NCBI GenBank assembly: GCA_963082875.1
Contig: OY720099.1
Span: 18,829,066-18,893,065, forward strand
Reading direction: 5' to 3'
DNA: 64,000 nt
Origin: Corella eumyota
Taxonomy: Eukaryota > Chordata > Ascidiacea > Phlebobranchia > Corellidae
This document shows, piece after piece, positions 36,501-49,072 of the stretch. The notes below the pieces were generated by a model, which worked only from the letters and a program-made list of their open reading frames with translations, did not search any database and was not told where the DNA came from. The first letter of the stretch is position 1. Every line of letters starts with the position of its first letter. A program made the translations under genes and the position numbers.

Positions 36501-37372
36501 AAAACTGAAAAGTAATGTCATTGACTTTCTAATTAAGGTATTTAAAACAAGTTTAAAATTTAGTATTTATAAATTTAAAGAAAATCCTTTTAGTTTTTTT
36601 AAACATTTTTCTATTTTTTTTAAAGTCACTAGTATACCAATTGTTTTGCTTCTTTATTTATTGGTTTTAAGTATATTTATTAAAACTTTCATGTTTTATT
36701 TTTCTTGTAGTTACTTTTTTTTAAATTTTAGACATTGATGCAGGCTGTTAATGAAAAAGATCATAGATGTGATGATTTTAGTGCAGAAGAAATTGTGATG
36801 ACACTTACAAAGCTGGCCTTAAATGAAAATAACAGCATTGCAATTTCAAAACATTCTAAAATTTTAGGGATTTTAGAACAACTTCTTAAAGCTGAAGGTA
36901 TAACTGTTTTTTCGTATTATTATTTGTGTAAATTAATTTTCTTGTTTTTTTCCATGTGTATCTGGGCATTTAATAAAAAAAGTGTTATTGTGTTGTAATA
37001 AATGTTAAGTTAAATTAATAATTATACTGCTTTAGGGAGAGATAGTGAAAGGGAAGCAGTGATCAATTTTCTTGGCAATATTAGTTTTGATCCAAATCAT
37101 GGAACAGTTCGTAATTTTTTTTTGGAAAAGCATAAAAAAATATTAAATGACTTGTAAATTAAAAAATAAAGTTTCTTTTAATAAGCTTGAACCTTAAAAA
37201 TTTTAATTATTTAGCAACTAATTTGCCTTTGAAAAATTGCTATACGAAAGTGGCTTTTAATAAATTGCTATTTTATTTTATTTTTAATATTTTTAGTTGG
37301 CTTTTATGCTTCCTTAATGAGGTAACAAGTATTTTGGAAACACCATCAGATATTGAAGTAGGATCTTATTAA
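33551..37372 (+). CDS. A3: SH3-SH2-helical protein, no TIR, diverged copy
   Basis: Exons: 33551-33639, 33708-33806, 33943-34046, 34227-34373, 34489-34617, 34804-34961, 35038-35141, 35218-35374, 35447-35587, 36345-36461, 36732-36897, 37036-37153, 37297-37372; 534 aa in one frame. SH3 starts AHRDYAPTG, SH2 has WFFGKIPR and FLVRDS, and the helical part has ILMKCAKVE and NILLAYIADENQ. The donor of exon 12 has decayed (TT|GTAAAT instead of AG|GT); if unused, the frame ends at TAA 37155-37157 just past it. The last exon stops early (GSY then TAA), upstream of the boundary where B genes enter the TIR. It is clearly the oldest A copy. Introns carry no SINE, but intron 9 (757 bp) has an unmatched AT-rich insert. 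Confidence 0.78.
36430..36580 (+). repeat. 76-bp tandem duplication spanning a 5' splice site in A3
   Basis: The end of exon 10 and the start of intron 10 (ACTGAAAGTAATGTC through TTATAAATTTAAA) are repeated directly after. The second copy therefore includes a spare exon end and donor (AAGGTATTT). Confidence 0.85.
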
Positions 37373-39550
37373 CTTTTGTAGCTTATTGTGCATAAGCTTA
37401 CCTTTCATTTACATTAAAAACAATTAAATTTATTTATTTCACATTTGGTGGAATTATTTTTGTTATCATTTCTTGATTTCATCAAAACCCTATATTAACT
37501 CCTATTTGGATATGTCTTTTAATCTTAAACTTGTTTTTAAAATGTGGTTTGCTTTTGACATGGGATTCGATTCTTTGTTATTCTTTTTAAAACAGTTATC
37601 TTATGCCTTTCTACAAAGTAGTTGTATTTTGGATTTTGGAATTTAATTTTTTGTTTACCATTATTGAAATTTGAATTTGATTTTAATAAGAAATTGCCGT
37701 ATAATATAATTATACAGTGAATTCACCTGCATGGTTAATTTATGAAATTCTAACCAGCAGCAAGGTTATCAGCTAGTTAAGAAAAACAATTAACTGTCTT
37801 TAGCTTTAATAAAACCTTCCGATTGGGTTGACGGAGACCGCTACAAATTGGTGACTGCCCTCTGTGATTAAAGTGTGAGAATTCTAACAATCAGGACTTG
37901 TAGCACCTGACTCACGCTGTGAACATCGCAAAAATGTTGGACACAATACTGTTTGGATTTATTGTCTTCAGTCAGCAAGCCCGTGTTGATCATACCAACA
38001 AGAAGATCTTCGTCAACGAACAATAAGTACCCTTTTTATCTTTGTATACTATGAGAAGAGTATACATTTTTGGTGTTTTATGTAGTGTATAATTATATCG
38101 TATTTAACGGTTATGTTTCCCTCTTTATTTTCTAAACGTAATCGGTCTGATAAGAGGGTTGTATCTTTTCGTGATAATGTTGATTTTAATTTTCTGGTAG
38201 TGATGTTGACTTAGGTTGTAATGGCACTAAAAATGTTAGATGGGGCAACGCGTTGTTTCCAACGCCCTAGTTAATGTCTTGTCATTACCTATCTCGTGTG
38301 CTTGTAATTAGTTAGTTATCTAATTACCGTTTTATGTTAGTGTATTAGCAAATGGTAAGTAGTAGATCCTGTTGTTTTTTTTCTGTTATTTGACTCTTGA
38401 TTGGATAAATAAACGAAATTTTGATTTTAAAGTATTGCCTTTAAAAGTTGGTGTATTTTGGGTGGTTGTGTTGGTGTGTTACGAATATAAATTAGCGTAT
38501 TTTTATATAAAATTGGTTTGGTTAAATATATTTTTTTTAATGTTAAAACCTTTGTAAAAATGGGAAATCGCAAATGAATATTTTTTAAATATTTTTTGTC
38601 ATCTAAACTTGAAATGTTGACGCTAATTCGTGACGTTAATTCGTGACGTTACACAACACGTGTTTGATTACAAACATACGAGATTTTTATTTAAATAAAT
38701 TAAGAAATCAAACGTGTAGTGGGAATTTAAATCACGAGGTTAAAAATTCCCCAGTTGCCAGTATTTTCACGCTCGATTTAAGGCAATTAAGATATCGTAA
38801 AACGAAAGCGCGTTAGCGGCCTTTTGTAAACAACTACGAATCAAATATCGTTGCTTAGCTAGGGAATAGTCGTGTGCCAGATTTTGATATTCGGGGGGCA
38901 ATACTAATAAAATATTGAAATTCACACGCCATGGTCTAATTAAATAGAAAATAAATTCAATTCATTGATAACTAATTATAGTTCACAACTGTGAATCAAT
39001 CATTATTTTTTTAATAAAAGTTCGACAAAATAACTTGAATTTTATACAAATTAAATGCAGCCTAAACAAAAAAGAAACATATGCATTAAGGTTTCGTGTT
39101 ATATATATATATATATAATCGGCATTTTTGAAGATGTGTTTATTTAAGATGAGTAGGCTACTCTTTGCTTGCTATGCTACAAAAAAAACCTATGTACAAA
39201 CATATGCGCATAAGTTCAAAGGGCGTTATTGCATTCATTGGACGCCACTTTGAGGCTATAAACAGCATGGCCCCTTTCCAAGCCTCTTTCTTTCCCTTTA
39301 TTTTTTCGTACAAAAGGCTTGAACGGACTTCGGTTTTGGCTAGACTAGATTCATACTTTTATTATTAGAGACGCCATGTTTTTTAGAATATATCTTACGT
39401 ATGAATTTTGTTAAACAAACGGATCTACTTTTATGTTACATATTTAGATTGACCTTTATTGCCACAAAATTTGTGTCATTTTTCGTGACACAAAGTGTTA
39501 AAAACACGCGCCACGTGTTTTAATACTAGAAATCTTATTACTACATTTAG
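37373..39550. other. A3-A1' spacer
   Basis: About 37,373-38,220 matches nothing else in the window and shows no gene I can support. About 38,230-38,800 is a diverged copy of 85-620, and 38,805-39,550 is a near-identical copy of 624-1364, including the TA microsatellite. Confidence 0.55.
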
Positions 39551-39653
39551 GTGGTTTTGTAAAAAATTACCTTATTCGGATTGCGGTTAACTGTTAAAAA
39601 TGTAAACAATTTCATGGAAACATTTCTTGTACGAAAAAGCATCACTGAAAAAG
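39551..39653 (+). pseudogene. Fossil SH2 exon upstream of A1'
   Basis: Third copy of the 103-bp relic, with both splice sites still recognisable and the FLVRKS-like end preserved. It differs from the first copy by several small changes in the middle. Confidence 0.8.
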
Positions 39654-40304
39654 GTAAGTTGATGTAGCTTATTATATCAATATTTTTTTTACTTTTGTTT
39701 ATCCTCGATGTGGGAAAACGAAATGTGCGACCCAAACATGAAGTAACATCAGACCCTTAAGTTTGAAGGAAAGGCACTACAGCATGGAAGAAGTGGGGAT
39801 TAAACCCAGGGCCTCATGTAGTGAAGATAAGTGTTCTGACTACAACACCACACTGCCATTTAATATGTAATTTTTACATTTGTTTTTATGGTTTCATTGT
39901 TTTATCATGCACATTGTATTAATGTTAAAAGAAACTTTAAGCAAAAATTATATAAGCCTAAATATTTTATTAATATTAAAACATTATTCAAAATGCAATA
40001 AAACAGGGTATAAAGTCCTTACCGAAAACAAACATACTTTAAACTTCTTCAACTTAATTATTAACAGACTATAAAGAGTTTAAATGATCAAAAATTCTTA
40101 TATTAAAGGATTTAAGTTTTACGTCAATATTTGTTAGGGTTTAGGTAAACCCTAGATTTTAAATATTTTAAAGTTAATATTTAACATAAATGTATGTATG
40201 CACATTTATGGCTATGAAAAGTTATATTAAAGATCTGGTGTTGTTTGTTTTTGGTGGAGATAGTTTCATACGCATTTAAGTAGTAGCTTGTGTATAATCA
40301 TAAA
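39654..40304. other. Spacer between fossil exon and A1'
   Basis: Colinear with 1468-2216 apart from a deletion inside the SINE. No gene seen. Confidence 0.6.
39698..39857 (-). repeat. tRNA-derived SINE before A1', internally deleted
   Basis: Same insertion as 1510-1769 but lacking about 100 bp of the body. The tail and the tRNA-like head remain. Confidence 0.7.
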
Positions 40305-41407
40305 ATGAGATACATTGCAATTCGTGATTATGTTGCAACATCAGCAATAGATCTTTCATTTAAAAGTGGTGAAGTTTTACTTGTTTATAGCAAGTAGGTA
40401 AAAATTAGTCAAGTTATTATATAATGCCTTAGGTAATTTTGTTTTATATTTTTTTTTGTTATAGGGTAGGAGAGACTTGGGAAGCTAGACATTTACTATC
40501 AGGAAAATGTGGGATTATTCCAATTGATTGTGTAACGCCAGCAACTTCTTATCAAAAAGAAGAGTAAGTTATATATAATAAACTGTAGGAGCAGAAGAAT
40601 ATTTTGTAAAGGCTAATATATCTCTTTGCATGGATTATACTTTTTTTTTACAAATAAAATTCTGCTTAGATGGTTTTTTGGAAAAATAACACGCTCAGAT
40701 TGTAGTAAATTATTAAAGAAAAAGGAAAACATTGACGGAACATTTCTTGTTAGAGATAGCTTTGAAAAACCAGGTTGGTATTTTAAAGTAGTCTAATTTG
40801 TAACTAGAATTCAGTTGTAGTTTAAACACTTAATGCCATACAAAAATTTATAAGATTTTTGGTGTTATCAATGTTGAATGATATTGGTGATCTTTTGTTA
40901 AAATTTATGCTATTCTAATGGTATCAATATATTTATTTTTCAGGTTGTTTTTTTATAGCTGTATTGAAAAGATCAGTTTTAGGCATAATGCGTGTTTTTC
41001 ATCATTTAATAAAAAGAGTTGGCATTGAAAGATTTGAAATCAATAAAAAGCAGTTTGATTCAATTGATAAAGTGGTTAAATATTGCCAAGGTAAGCAATA
41101 ACTTTTAGTTTTTTTGATAAATTCTAAGTGTAAATATGTCAAATAAAATGAATTTATGTACTTTTATGTGTGGTTTTATTTATTTAGACCAATGTGTGTT
41201 GGATTGTAATTTAACAAACCCATGTCCAGTTGTAATAGATGAAACCAAGATGTCAAGCAAATTAGAAATTCTTGAAGAAATGTTAGAAGCTGGTGAAGTA
41301 GCTGACATTTTAAAAAGTAAGGTTAAATGCCATGGTATTTTTACTGTTTATTTATTTGTTTAAGAATAGTAAAGCTCGTTACTTAATGTTAGAATTCAAT
41401 TTAACCT

Positions 41408-41656
41408 GAAGCGTGGTGTAGTGGTAAGAACACTTGCTACAACACATGAGGTCGTGGGTTCAATCCCCTCTGCTTTCATGCTGTAGTGCACGCTATAAAT
41501 GGTATAAACTCCTGCTTAGCCTGCACCTAATCAGCAGCATAATTATCGGGCATTTATAATTTATATAATATTCCAAACTGCAACAGGCAACTTGAGACTG
41601 GGTCAGTGTAACTGATTTTATTCTGTGTCCACATCAAGGATGAAGATAAATACATA
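41408..41656 (+). repeat. tRNA-derived SINE in A1' intron 5
   Basis: Counterpart of 3320-3568 with a few substitutions. Confidence 0.8.
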
Positions 41657-42807
41657 AACAAAAAAATTTGTTGAATCTAAATAAGACTTTTTAGATCAAC
41701 TAAAAAAGTTAATTTTTATTTAGAAATATGTTTAATTTTATATACATGTAATAGTATGACACCAATTAAAACAAAATATCAATTTGTGATGTAGTGGACT
41801 GGCAGATAGAACATCTTGTTAAAGCTGCTGTTGAAGGTTTGAAAAATAACATCATGAGTGATTTACAAAACCAGGTTGTATGTGAAGATTCCTTGAACCG
41901 ATTTCAACTTCTTCATTCACTTTGCTCAAAAAAAGGAGTAGAAGAAAAATGGGTTTGTATACTACTTTAACTGTACAATAAAAGTTTAAAAGACTACAGT
42001 TAGCCTGTTAATACTTTAACATTACATTGCATGTTTTATATAGTATTGTTTACTCAATATTTATTTTTTTTAAAGGCCTATCAAGAGTCTATTGGTGATG
42101 AACTTGCTAAAGTAAACGCTGTTGCAACCTTTATTGTTTACTTAAAGATTTTGACAGATTCAGACTATCCAAAAAGAGGGTAATCAAACATGTATTTTAT
42201 TAAATTGATGGCATGTTATGTATCATCAACAAAATATAGAAGAAAGTTAGTTAAATTATACTTTTTATATATTTTAGAAAAGAACTGGAGACTTTAACAT
42301 TAATTCGGTCAATGATTTGGAATTATTGTGATGCATCTTCAGAATTTTGTGCAACTTGTTTCAAAAATAATCTTCATCAGTTGTTAGTTAAAGATTTAAG
42401 AACCTTGAAGGACACATTTTTTAAAAACATTACGGTACAAAAATATATAGCATTGAATCTAAAATATAATATTTAGTAAAAAATGTAAAAAACCATATCT
42501 AAATAAATTTACATCTTTATTACTCTATGCTTTTTACAGACTGAAGGAGATATTGTTTTGTCAGCGGTGCTGATTTTAATGAAATGTGCAAAAGCGGAAA
42601 GTAGTTCTGATTTTTTACGAAGTATGTTATCAGAAAGAGACATTATTTCATGGTATGCACAAACTACAGCAGAGGTCGATGTGAGTTAAAAATTTATTTC
42701 AAATTTATTTTTATGTTTCGGTCATTTACTTTTAAAGTTAAAGTTAAGACTAGCAGGCTAAAGTAGCAGTTTACAATATTTGGCATTTTTAATTCTGCAT
42801 TTTTTTT

Positions 42808-43085
42808 TATATATCTTTATACGTAATGTGGAAACTTTGAATGCGCGGCCCTAACAAAGAGTTACATCAGTTATTTCGACTTGTCTCAATTTCACTTTGG
42901 CATTTTGGGATATTATAAAGAATATAATTGGCTTATAAAGAAGCTGCTGATTAGGTGCTGGATCAGAAAAAGTTTATACCGTTTATAGCGCCGTTTTCAA
43001 GGGCGCTACAGCATAAGATCACTGGGGATTAAACCCAGGGCTTCATGTAATGTGGAAAGTGTTCTGACCACTACACCATGCTGCC
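42808..43085 (-). repeat. tRNA-derived SINE in A1' intron 9
   Basis: Counterpart of 4719-4996. Confidence 0.8.
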
Positions 43086-43612
43086 AGTATCTACACCACT
43101 ATGCTGGTAATTTGTGTAGCATTGTTTTTGCTTGCAGGTCAAGTGTGAGGGATGCATGTTTTCTTGCAGTAACATATTGTTGGCTTATATTGCTTTTGAA
43201 AATAAAACTAGAGTTGCCACAGTTGGAAAAAATGTCATTGAGTTCCTTATGAAGGTATTAAAAATCAAGTTTAACATTAAATAGTTATAGATTAAAAAAA
43301 ACTGTTGTGTAAGTTTCTATTTTATATTATTTTTAAAAATTTCATTCCCTTATGTCTCTAATAAATTAGATATTTAGCTTCTTTATTTATTATGATTTTT
43401 AGACATTGGTGCAAGCTGTTAAGGAAGAAGACCATAGATATAATGGAATTAGTGCAGAAGAAGTTGTGATGGCACTTACAAAACTGGCCCTTAATGAGTA
43501 AAACAGTTCCGCAATTTCAAAACATTCTGACATTTTTAGGATTGTTGAGCAGCTTCTGGATGCTGAAGGTTTAACTGTTTTCAGATATTCATTTTTCTTA
43601 ATATTATGGTAC

Positions 43613-43902
43613 CGGCAGCAAGGTGTAGTGGTCTGACACTTCGTGTTCCAACACTTCCTATACTACATAAAGTTATGGGTTTGATTCCCAGTGATCTCAT
43701 GATGTAGCCCCCTTGAGTAAGGAGCTATAAATGATATAACCTCCTGCTGAGCTAATACTTAATCAGCAGCATAATTATCGACAATTATAATCAATAATAT
43801 CTCAAACTGCCACAGGCAACTTGAGACTGGGCCAGGGTAACTGATGTTACTTTGTTTAGGTTGCGCATTTGACCTTCTCACATCGAGAATAAAGATCTAT
43901 AT
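43613..43902 (+). repeat. tRNA-derived SINE in A1' intron 11
   Basis: Counterpart of 5524-5813. Confidence 0.75.
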
Positions 43903-44197
43903 AAAAAAAAAGTTAAAAATTTAGTTTTCATACTTTTTTAGGTAGGGATAATGAAAAGGAAGCGGCTATCAATTTCCTGGGAAATATCAGTTTTTATCAA
44001 TCCAATCGACGGGAAGTTTGTAAAAATTCATTTTTTATGGAAAGCATACAATTATTATCGAATGACAGGTGAATTAAAAACATCTATTTTCCACTTGTTA
44101 TTAGGTTATATTCTTTATTTAGCTTAATTCTTAAAATATTAATCTTTCAGCAGTTAAATTGTCAACCTTAAGCATAAATGCTATACATATGTTTAAA

Positions 44198-44473
44198 GTG
44201 CATGATGTAGTGGTAAGAACACTTGCTACATCACTTTAAGGTCGTGGATTCAATCCCCACTGCTCTTATGCTGTAGCGCCCGTGAGTAAGGCACTATAAA
44301 CGGTATAAACTCCTGCTGAGCCAGCACTTAATCAACAGAATAATTATTGGGCAAATATAATCTATAATATTCCAAACTGCTAAAGGCAACTCGAGACTGG
44401 GTTGGAGTAACTGATGTTACTCTATGTTTAGGTCATTTGACCTTTCCACATTGAGGATAAAGATATATACCAA
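44198..44473 (+). repeat. tRNA-derived SINE in A1' intron 12
   Basis: Counterpart of 6109-6384, with a small deletion in its 3' half. Confidence 0.8.
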
Positions 44474-44680
44474 GAAAGTTATTTTACAGCAATATTAACT
44501 TTATTTTATTATTTTAGAGCATTTTTAAGTTCGCTTAATGAGATGACAAATGTATCTGAAATACCAACAGATAAAGGCAAGGTGGACTCTTATCAACTAT
44601 CTCCTAAGCCTGACAATGCTAATTCCATTGTGCACAGCCTTGTTGAAAGGTTTTCACAACTTAACACCAAGATAATCTGA

Positions 44681-45755
44681 AATTTGGGTATGTTTTTCTC
44701 TTCTTAAACGACTTTTTTTTAATTGTACATTTATATTATTAGTTATATTTTCAAAAAAAAAGTGTTTTTTTGTAATATTTGAATTGTATTGTAGTTTAAT
44801 GTATATATTCAACTTTAGCCTGGTTTAAAAAAAAAAATCCTATAAAATGATATATGTAAAATTGCAGAAAAAGTCAAAAAACTCCATCTATTTTCTAATT
44901 TGTAATAAAACCTAATAAATGTTCTACTAAATGTTTATCTAATGTGACAATGTATGTATTTTTTATATTTTTTAAATTACTATTATTAAATTAACAAAAT
45001 TAATAGTTTAACATTAGCTATTATTTTTTTATAGATTTTTTAAAATTTATTGAAGAAAAATGTATATACTTTAAAACTTAGCTTTTTGCTGAATTAACAC
45101 TTTAGAACTAAACTTGCTTGAAAATCTATATTAATAAAACATCAATGTGGTATTACTTAGAAGACTTTAATATTTGAGGTTCAAAGTGCTATTTTACTGT
45201 ATTAACCAAATAAATACTCACATTATAAAGTTTAATAAACTCCTTTACTGCTATTGCATTATTGCCACCTCACTACTATTACCAAGTTTTTAAATGCAGG
45301 AGACTGGTGTGCAGTATTTTTGTGGTCAGTTTAAATTAATTTATATAATTAAGTTCTCTTTCAACTTTAAGTAAATATTTGTTTTGGTTAGGTACAGGCC
45401 CGGTGAACTTTAAATATTATTTCAAAATTAATAATTATTGCAATGGTAAGCACATTTGTTGTTATGGGGATAATCTTATAGTGTAATAATGTTATTAGCA
45501 GAAATTTGCATTTTAGATACATGAGTATATTTGTGGTTGGTTTAAAGTATTTTAAATAATTAGTTTCTCTATTGAGACCTTCTGTAAATATTTGTTAAGG
45601 TTAAGGTTCAACCAGTGAAACTTAACATAACAATAAGCATGTATATTGTCATGGAGATATTCAGTTGCTTTTAAGTAGAGGGACCTAGTCTGATTGTTTC
45701 ATACTGGTGTTGGTAAGCCTAGAAGCATTTAAGTAGTAGTTGGTGTAGTAAAATA
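44681..45755. other. A1'-A2' intergenic region
   Basis: Near-identical to 6596-7680, including the diverged direct repeat at about 45,315-45,665. No gene seen. Confidence 0.6.
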
Positions 45756-48700
45756 ATGAGATTTGTTGCAATTGGTGATTATAACTCTACTTCTGAAAAT
45801 GATCTTTCTTTTAAAACTGGAGAAGTTTTGATTGTATATAGCAAGTAAGTAAAGTTAAAGATGGTACTGCAGCCTTTTTGTAACACTATTTAAGAGGTTA
45901 ATGCTTACAGGGTGGGAGAGACATGGAAAGCTAGACATTTACTTTCAGGAAAATGTGGAAGGGTTCCAAGTGATTGCGTAACGCCAGCCACTTCCTATCA
46001 AAAAGAAGAGTAAGTTATGTCTAGTAATTTCTAAAAGTAAAAATTAAACATTTAAAGCAGAACAACATTTAAACAAATTGGATAGAAAATTCAGAAAAGT
46101 TATGATGTTAGGCCAACATTAAGCATTTGTTTTATGTAGGCTTTGATGTTAATGTTTAGATTGTTTTGGTGTTCTTATTTGTAAATCATGCTCACTCAGT
46201 AAATGATTGGTAGAAATCTTATACAAAGTTTAATGTCAATTTGGTATAGGATTATCTAAAGCATTGTTTACAAACTGACAGTTACCAATTAATTGCTTTT
46301 TTTTGTTGGTTTTCTAAATTAACATTACAATAACTAAATTTATTTAATTTATTTTTAATGTGTTTGTATGGATTATACCTTTTCTTTTTACAACTAAAAT
46401 TTTGCTTAGGTGGTATTTTGGAAAAATAACACGCTCAGATTGTAGTAAATTATTAAAGAAAAAGGAAAACATTGACGGAACATTTCTTGTTAGAAACAGC
46501 TTTAAAAAACCAGGTATTTCGAACAAGCTTTTTATGTTTCGAACAAGCTTTTTTTGTAAGATTAACAAATAGAACTGTATAGTAACTTTTGTGATGTTGT
46601 TGGTTTTGTTTTAATCAATGCTATTTTAAGCTATGTGTTTTAGGTTCATTTGCCATAGCTGTATTAAAACGAATGGTTCTAGGTATAATGTTCGTGTTAC
46701 ATTATACAATTACAAGATTAGAAATATCAAAATTTGAAATCAATAAAAAACAGTTTGATTCAATTAGTGATTTGGTTAAGTACTGCCAAGGTAAAAATTA
46801 TTTTTTATTTCTTTTTTTTTGTTAATTTACCCATAGTAAATATATTAAATTAAATGCAGTTTTGCTTGTTTTAATCATATTACTATTGTTGTCTCCTTTT
46901 TTAGACAATTGTTTTTTAAACTGTTTGTTAACAAACCCATGTCCAGTTGAAACAAATGAAAACAAGATGTTAAGCCTACCAAAGTTTCTTGAAGAATTGC
47001 TTTTAACTAGTCCAATTGCTGACATTGTAAAAAGTAGGCTTAAAAGTTTTGTTGTAAAAATATGTTTAGTTGTTTAAAAAATCAACCTATTATTCCCAGT
47101 AGGGCTAGGTTTAGTAGAACAATATCCAATCTATAAAATTACAAAGCTTTTAGCTTGATATTATAACAACCTAAAAGGGTAAACTACATATTACTAAAAT
47201 ATTTTTTGGTTATATAGTGGATTGGGATATAGGATGCCTTGTTAATGCTGCTAATAATGGGTTAACAGTCAATGCTGTAAAGGATTTACAAGACAAAGAA
47301 ATATGTCAAGACTCTATAAACCGCTTTCAACTTCTTCAATCATATAAAGTTGTATTTCTTTTTAGTTTAACAAACAAAGAAAAAAAATTGTAATTTTTAT
47401 TGTATTTTTTTTAGACCTATCAAGAGTCTATTGGGGATGAGCTAGCTAGAGTAAATGCTGTTGCAACTTTTATCGTTTACTTGAAGATTTTGACTGAAGT
47501 TTCATATCCAAAAAGAGGGTAATTTTGGTAACCGTATTTTTTTTTAACTTATGTGTTATTATGTAATCTGGCAAACTAAAATATAAAATGCAAAATGACA
47601 TTACCTATCCAAATAGTAGTCTTAAACAATTAGAAAAGAACTGGATGCTTTGATATTAATACGGTCAGTGATTTGGAATTATTGCGATGTCTCTTCAGAA
47701 TTTTGTGCAACTTGTTTCAAAAATAATCTTCATCAGTTGTTAGTTAAAGATTTAAGAAGCTTGAAGAACACATTTACCGAAAACATTACGGTACAAAAAT
47801 AAGAAATATTTCAACTTACATAAATATTGAATAAAACATGTCAAAAAACATATCTAAATAATTTTACCCTTTAGTACTTTATGCTTTTTACAGACTGAGG
47901 GAAATATTGTTTTGTCAGCGGTGCTTATTTTAATGAAATGTGCAAAGGCAGAAAACAGTTCTGATTTTTTGATAAGTATGACGCCAGAAAGAGACATTAT
48001 TTCATGGTATGCACAAACCACGGCAGAAGTTGATGTAAGTTTTTATTTGTTTGGGATAATGAAAATCTGTAAAAGTCACAGCAACTCTCCTTTGCTTTAC
48101 CATTTTTTATTGCATAATTGCTTGCTTGTTGATTTTTGTGTATTTTTGCATTCAGGTAAATTCCAAAGGATGCTTATTTACTTGTAGTAACATTTTGTTA
48201 GCATATATTGCTGATGAAAATAAAACTGATGTTGCTACAGCCGGTAATAATGTCATTGAATTTTTAGTCAAGGTGAGGTATTTTAAAACATATTTAAAGT
48301 TAATTATTTACAGATATTGTTTTATTTATTGCCTGTCTAAAATATATTGTTTTTATTTTTAGACATTGGTGCATGCTGTTAAAGAGGAGGATCACAGATA
48401 TTATGGTTTTAGTGCAGAAGAAATTGTGATGGCACTTACAAAGCTGGCCCTCAATGAGAAAAACAGCCTTGCCATTTCAAAATATTCTGACATTTTTGCG
48501 ATTGTAGATCAACTTTTAGTAACTGATGGTATGATTTAAAATTTAAGACAGTTTTAGCATTTAAAAATTAACTTTAATGACATAGTAATGAATATTTAAT
48601 TAAAAAATTAAAAACCATCTGATTTAGGCAGTGAGAATGAAAAGGCAGCAGCTGTAATTTTTTTAGGAAATATCAGCTTTTATCAATCAAATTGCCAAGT

Positions 48701-49072
48701 AGTTCGGGATAATCCATTTTTTATGCGTAGCATTCAAAGATTATCCAATGACAGGTATATTTATAACACCAAAATTTTAAGCCAAATTCATAAAACAAAT
48801 CAACTGTATACAAAGTGTATAACAGAACAATTTCAAAAATTCAGTTGAAATACATTAACTTTTTAAAAGGTATTTTGAAAGAAAATCTATATTATAGTTA
48901 TTTCATTATTGTTTTTAGATGCTTATCCTCTGTTAGTGAAACATTAAAAGTAGTTAAAACTCCAACACATAAAAACATTGTTCTGTGTTTGCAAGTTATA
49001 CCATCCCTTGCCGCTAGGTTGGCTTTACCAAACACCAATTTTGAAACTGAAGTATGTTTTGATTTTAAGTAG
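45756..49072 (+). CDS. A2': near-identical copy of A2, intact
   Basis: Exons: 45756-45844, 45911-46009, 46410-46513, 46644-46790, 46905-47033, 47218-47348, 47415-47518, 47634-47790, 47894-48034, 48156-48272, 48363-48528, 48628-48754, 48919-49072; 554 aa, the same length as A2. The few differences include FLVRNS and KKPG where A2 has FLVRDS and EKPG, and VDVSF-adjacent GAT where A2 has CAT at the end of exon 9. A 19-bp stretch just after exon 3 (TTTCGAACAAGCTTTTT) is doubled. As in A2, the last exon reads through the fossil donor GAA|GTATGT to a TAG in former intron. Confidence 0.85.

Larger units (their letters stand above)
40305..44680 (+). pseudogene. A1': near-identical copy of A1 with a premature stop
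   Basis: Exons: 40305-40393, 40465-40563, 40670-40773, 40944-41090, 41188-41316, 41795-41952, 42076-42179, 42278-42434, 42540-42680, 43138-43254, 43403-43568, 43942-44068, 44518-44680. All splice sites and exon lengths match A1. In exon 11 the A1 codons GAA AAA are GAG TAA, giving a stop at 43499-43501 after about 447 residues. SH3, SH2 (FLVRDS) and most of the helical region would still be made, so a shortened protein is possible; nonsense-mediated decay is the other outcome, as introns follow. Everything downstream of the stop is still well preserved, so the change is recent, a polymorphism, or a sequencing error. Confidence 0.8.

Noticed and set aside
37830-37960. Weak resemblance to the edge of an LTR element (TTGGTGACTGCC)
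   Set aside because: No pair of long terminal repeats and no retroelement protein motifs nearby; a single short match is not enough.
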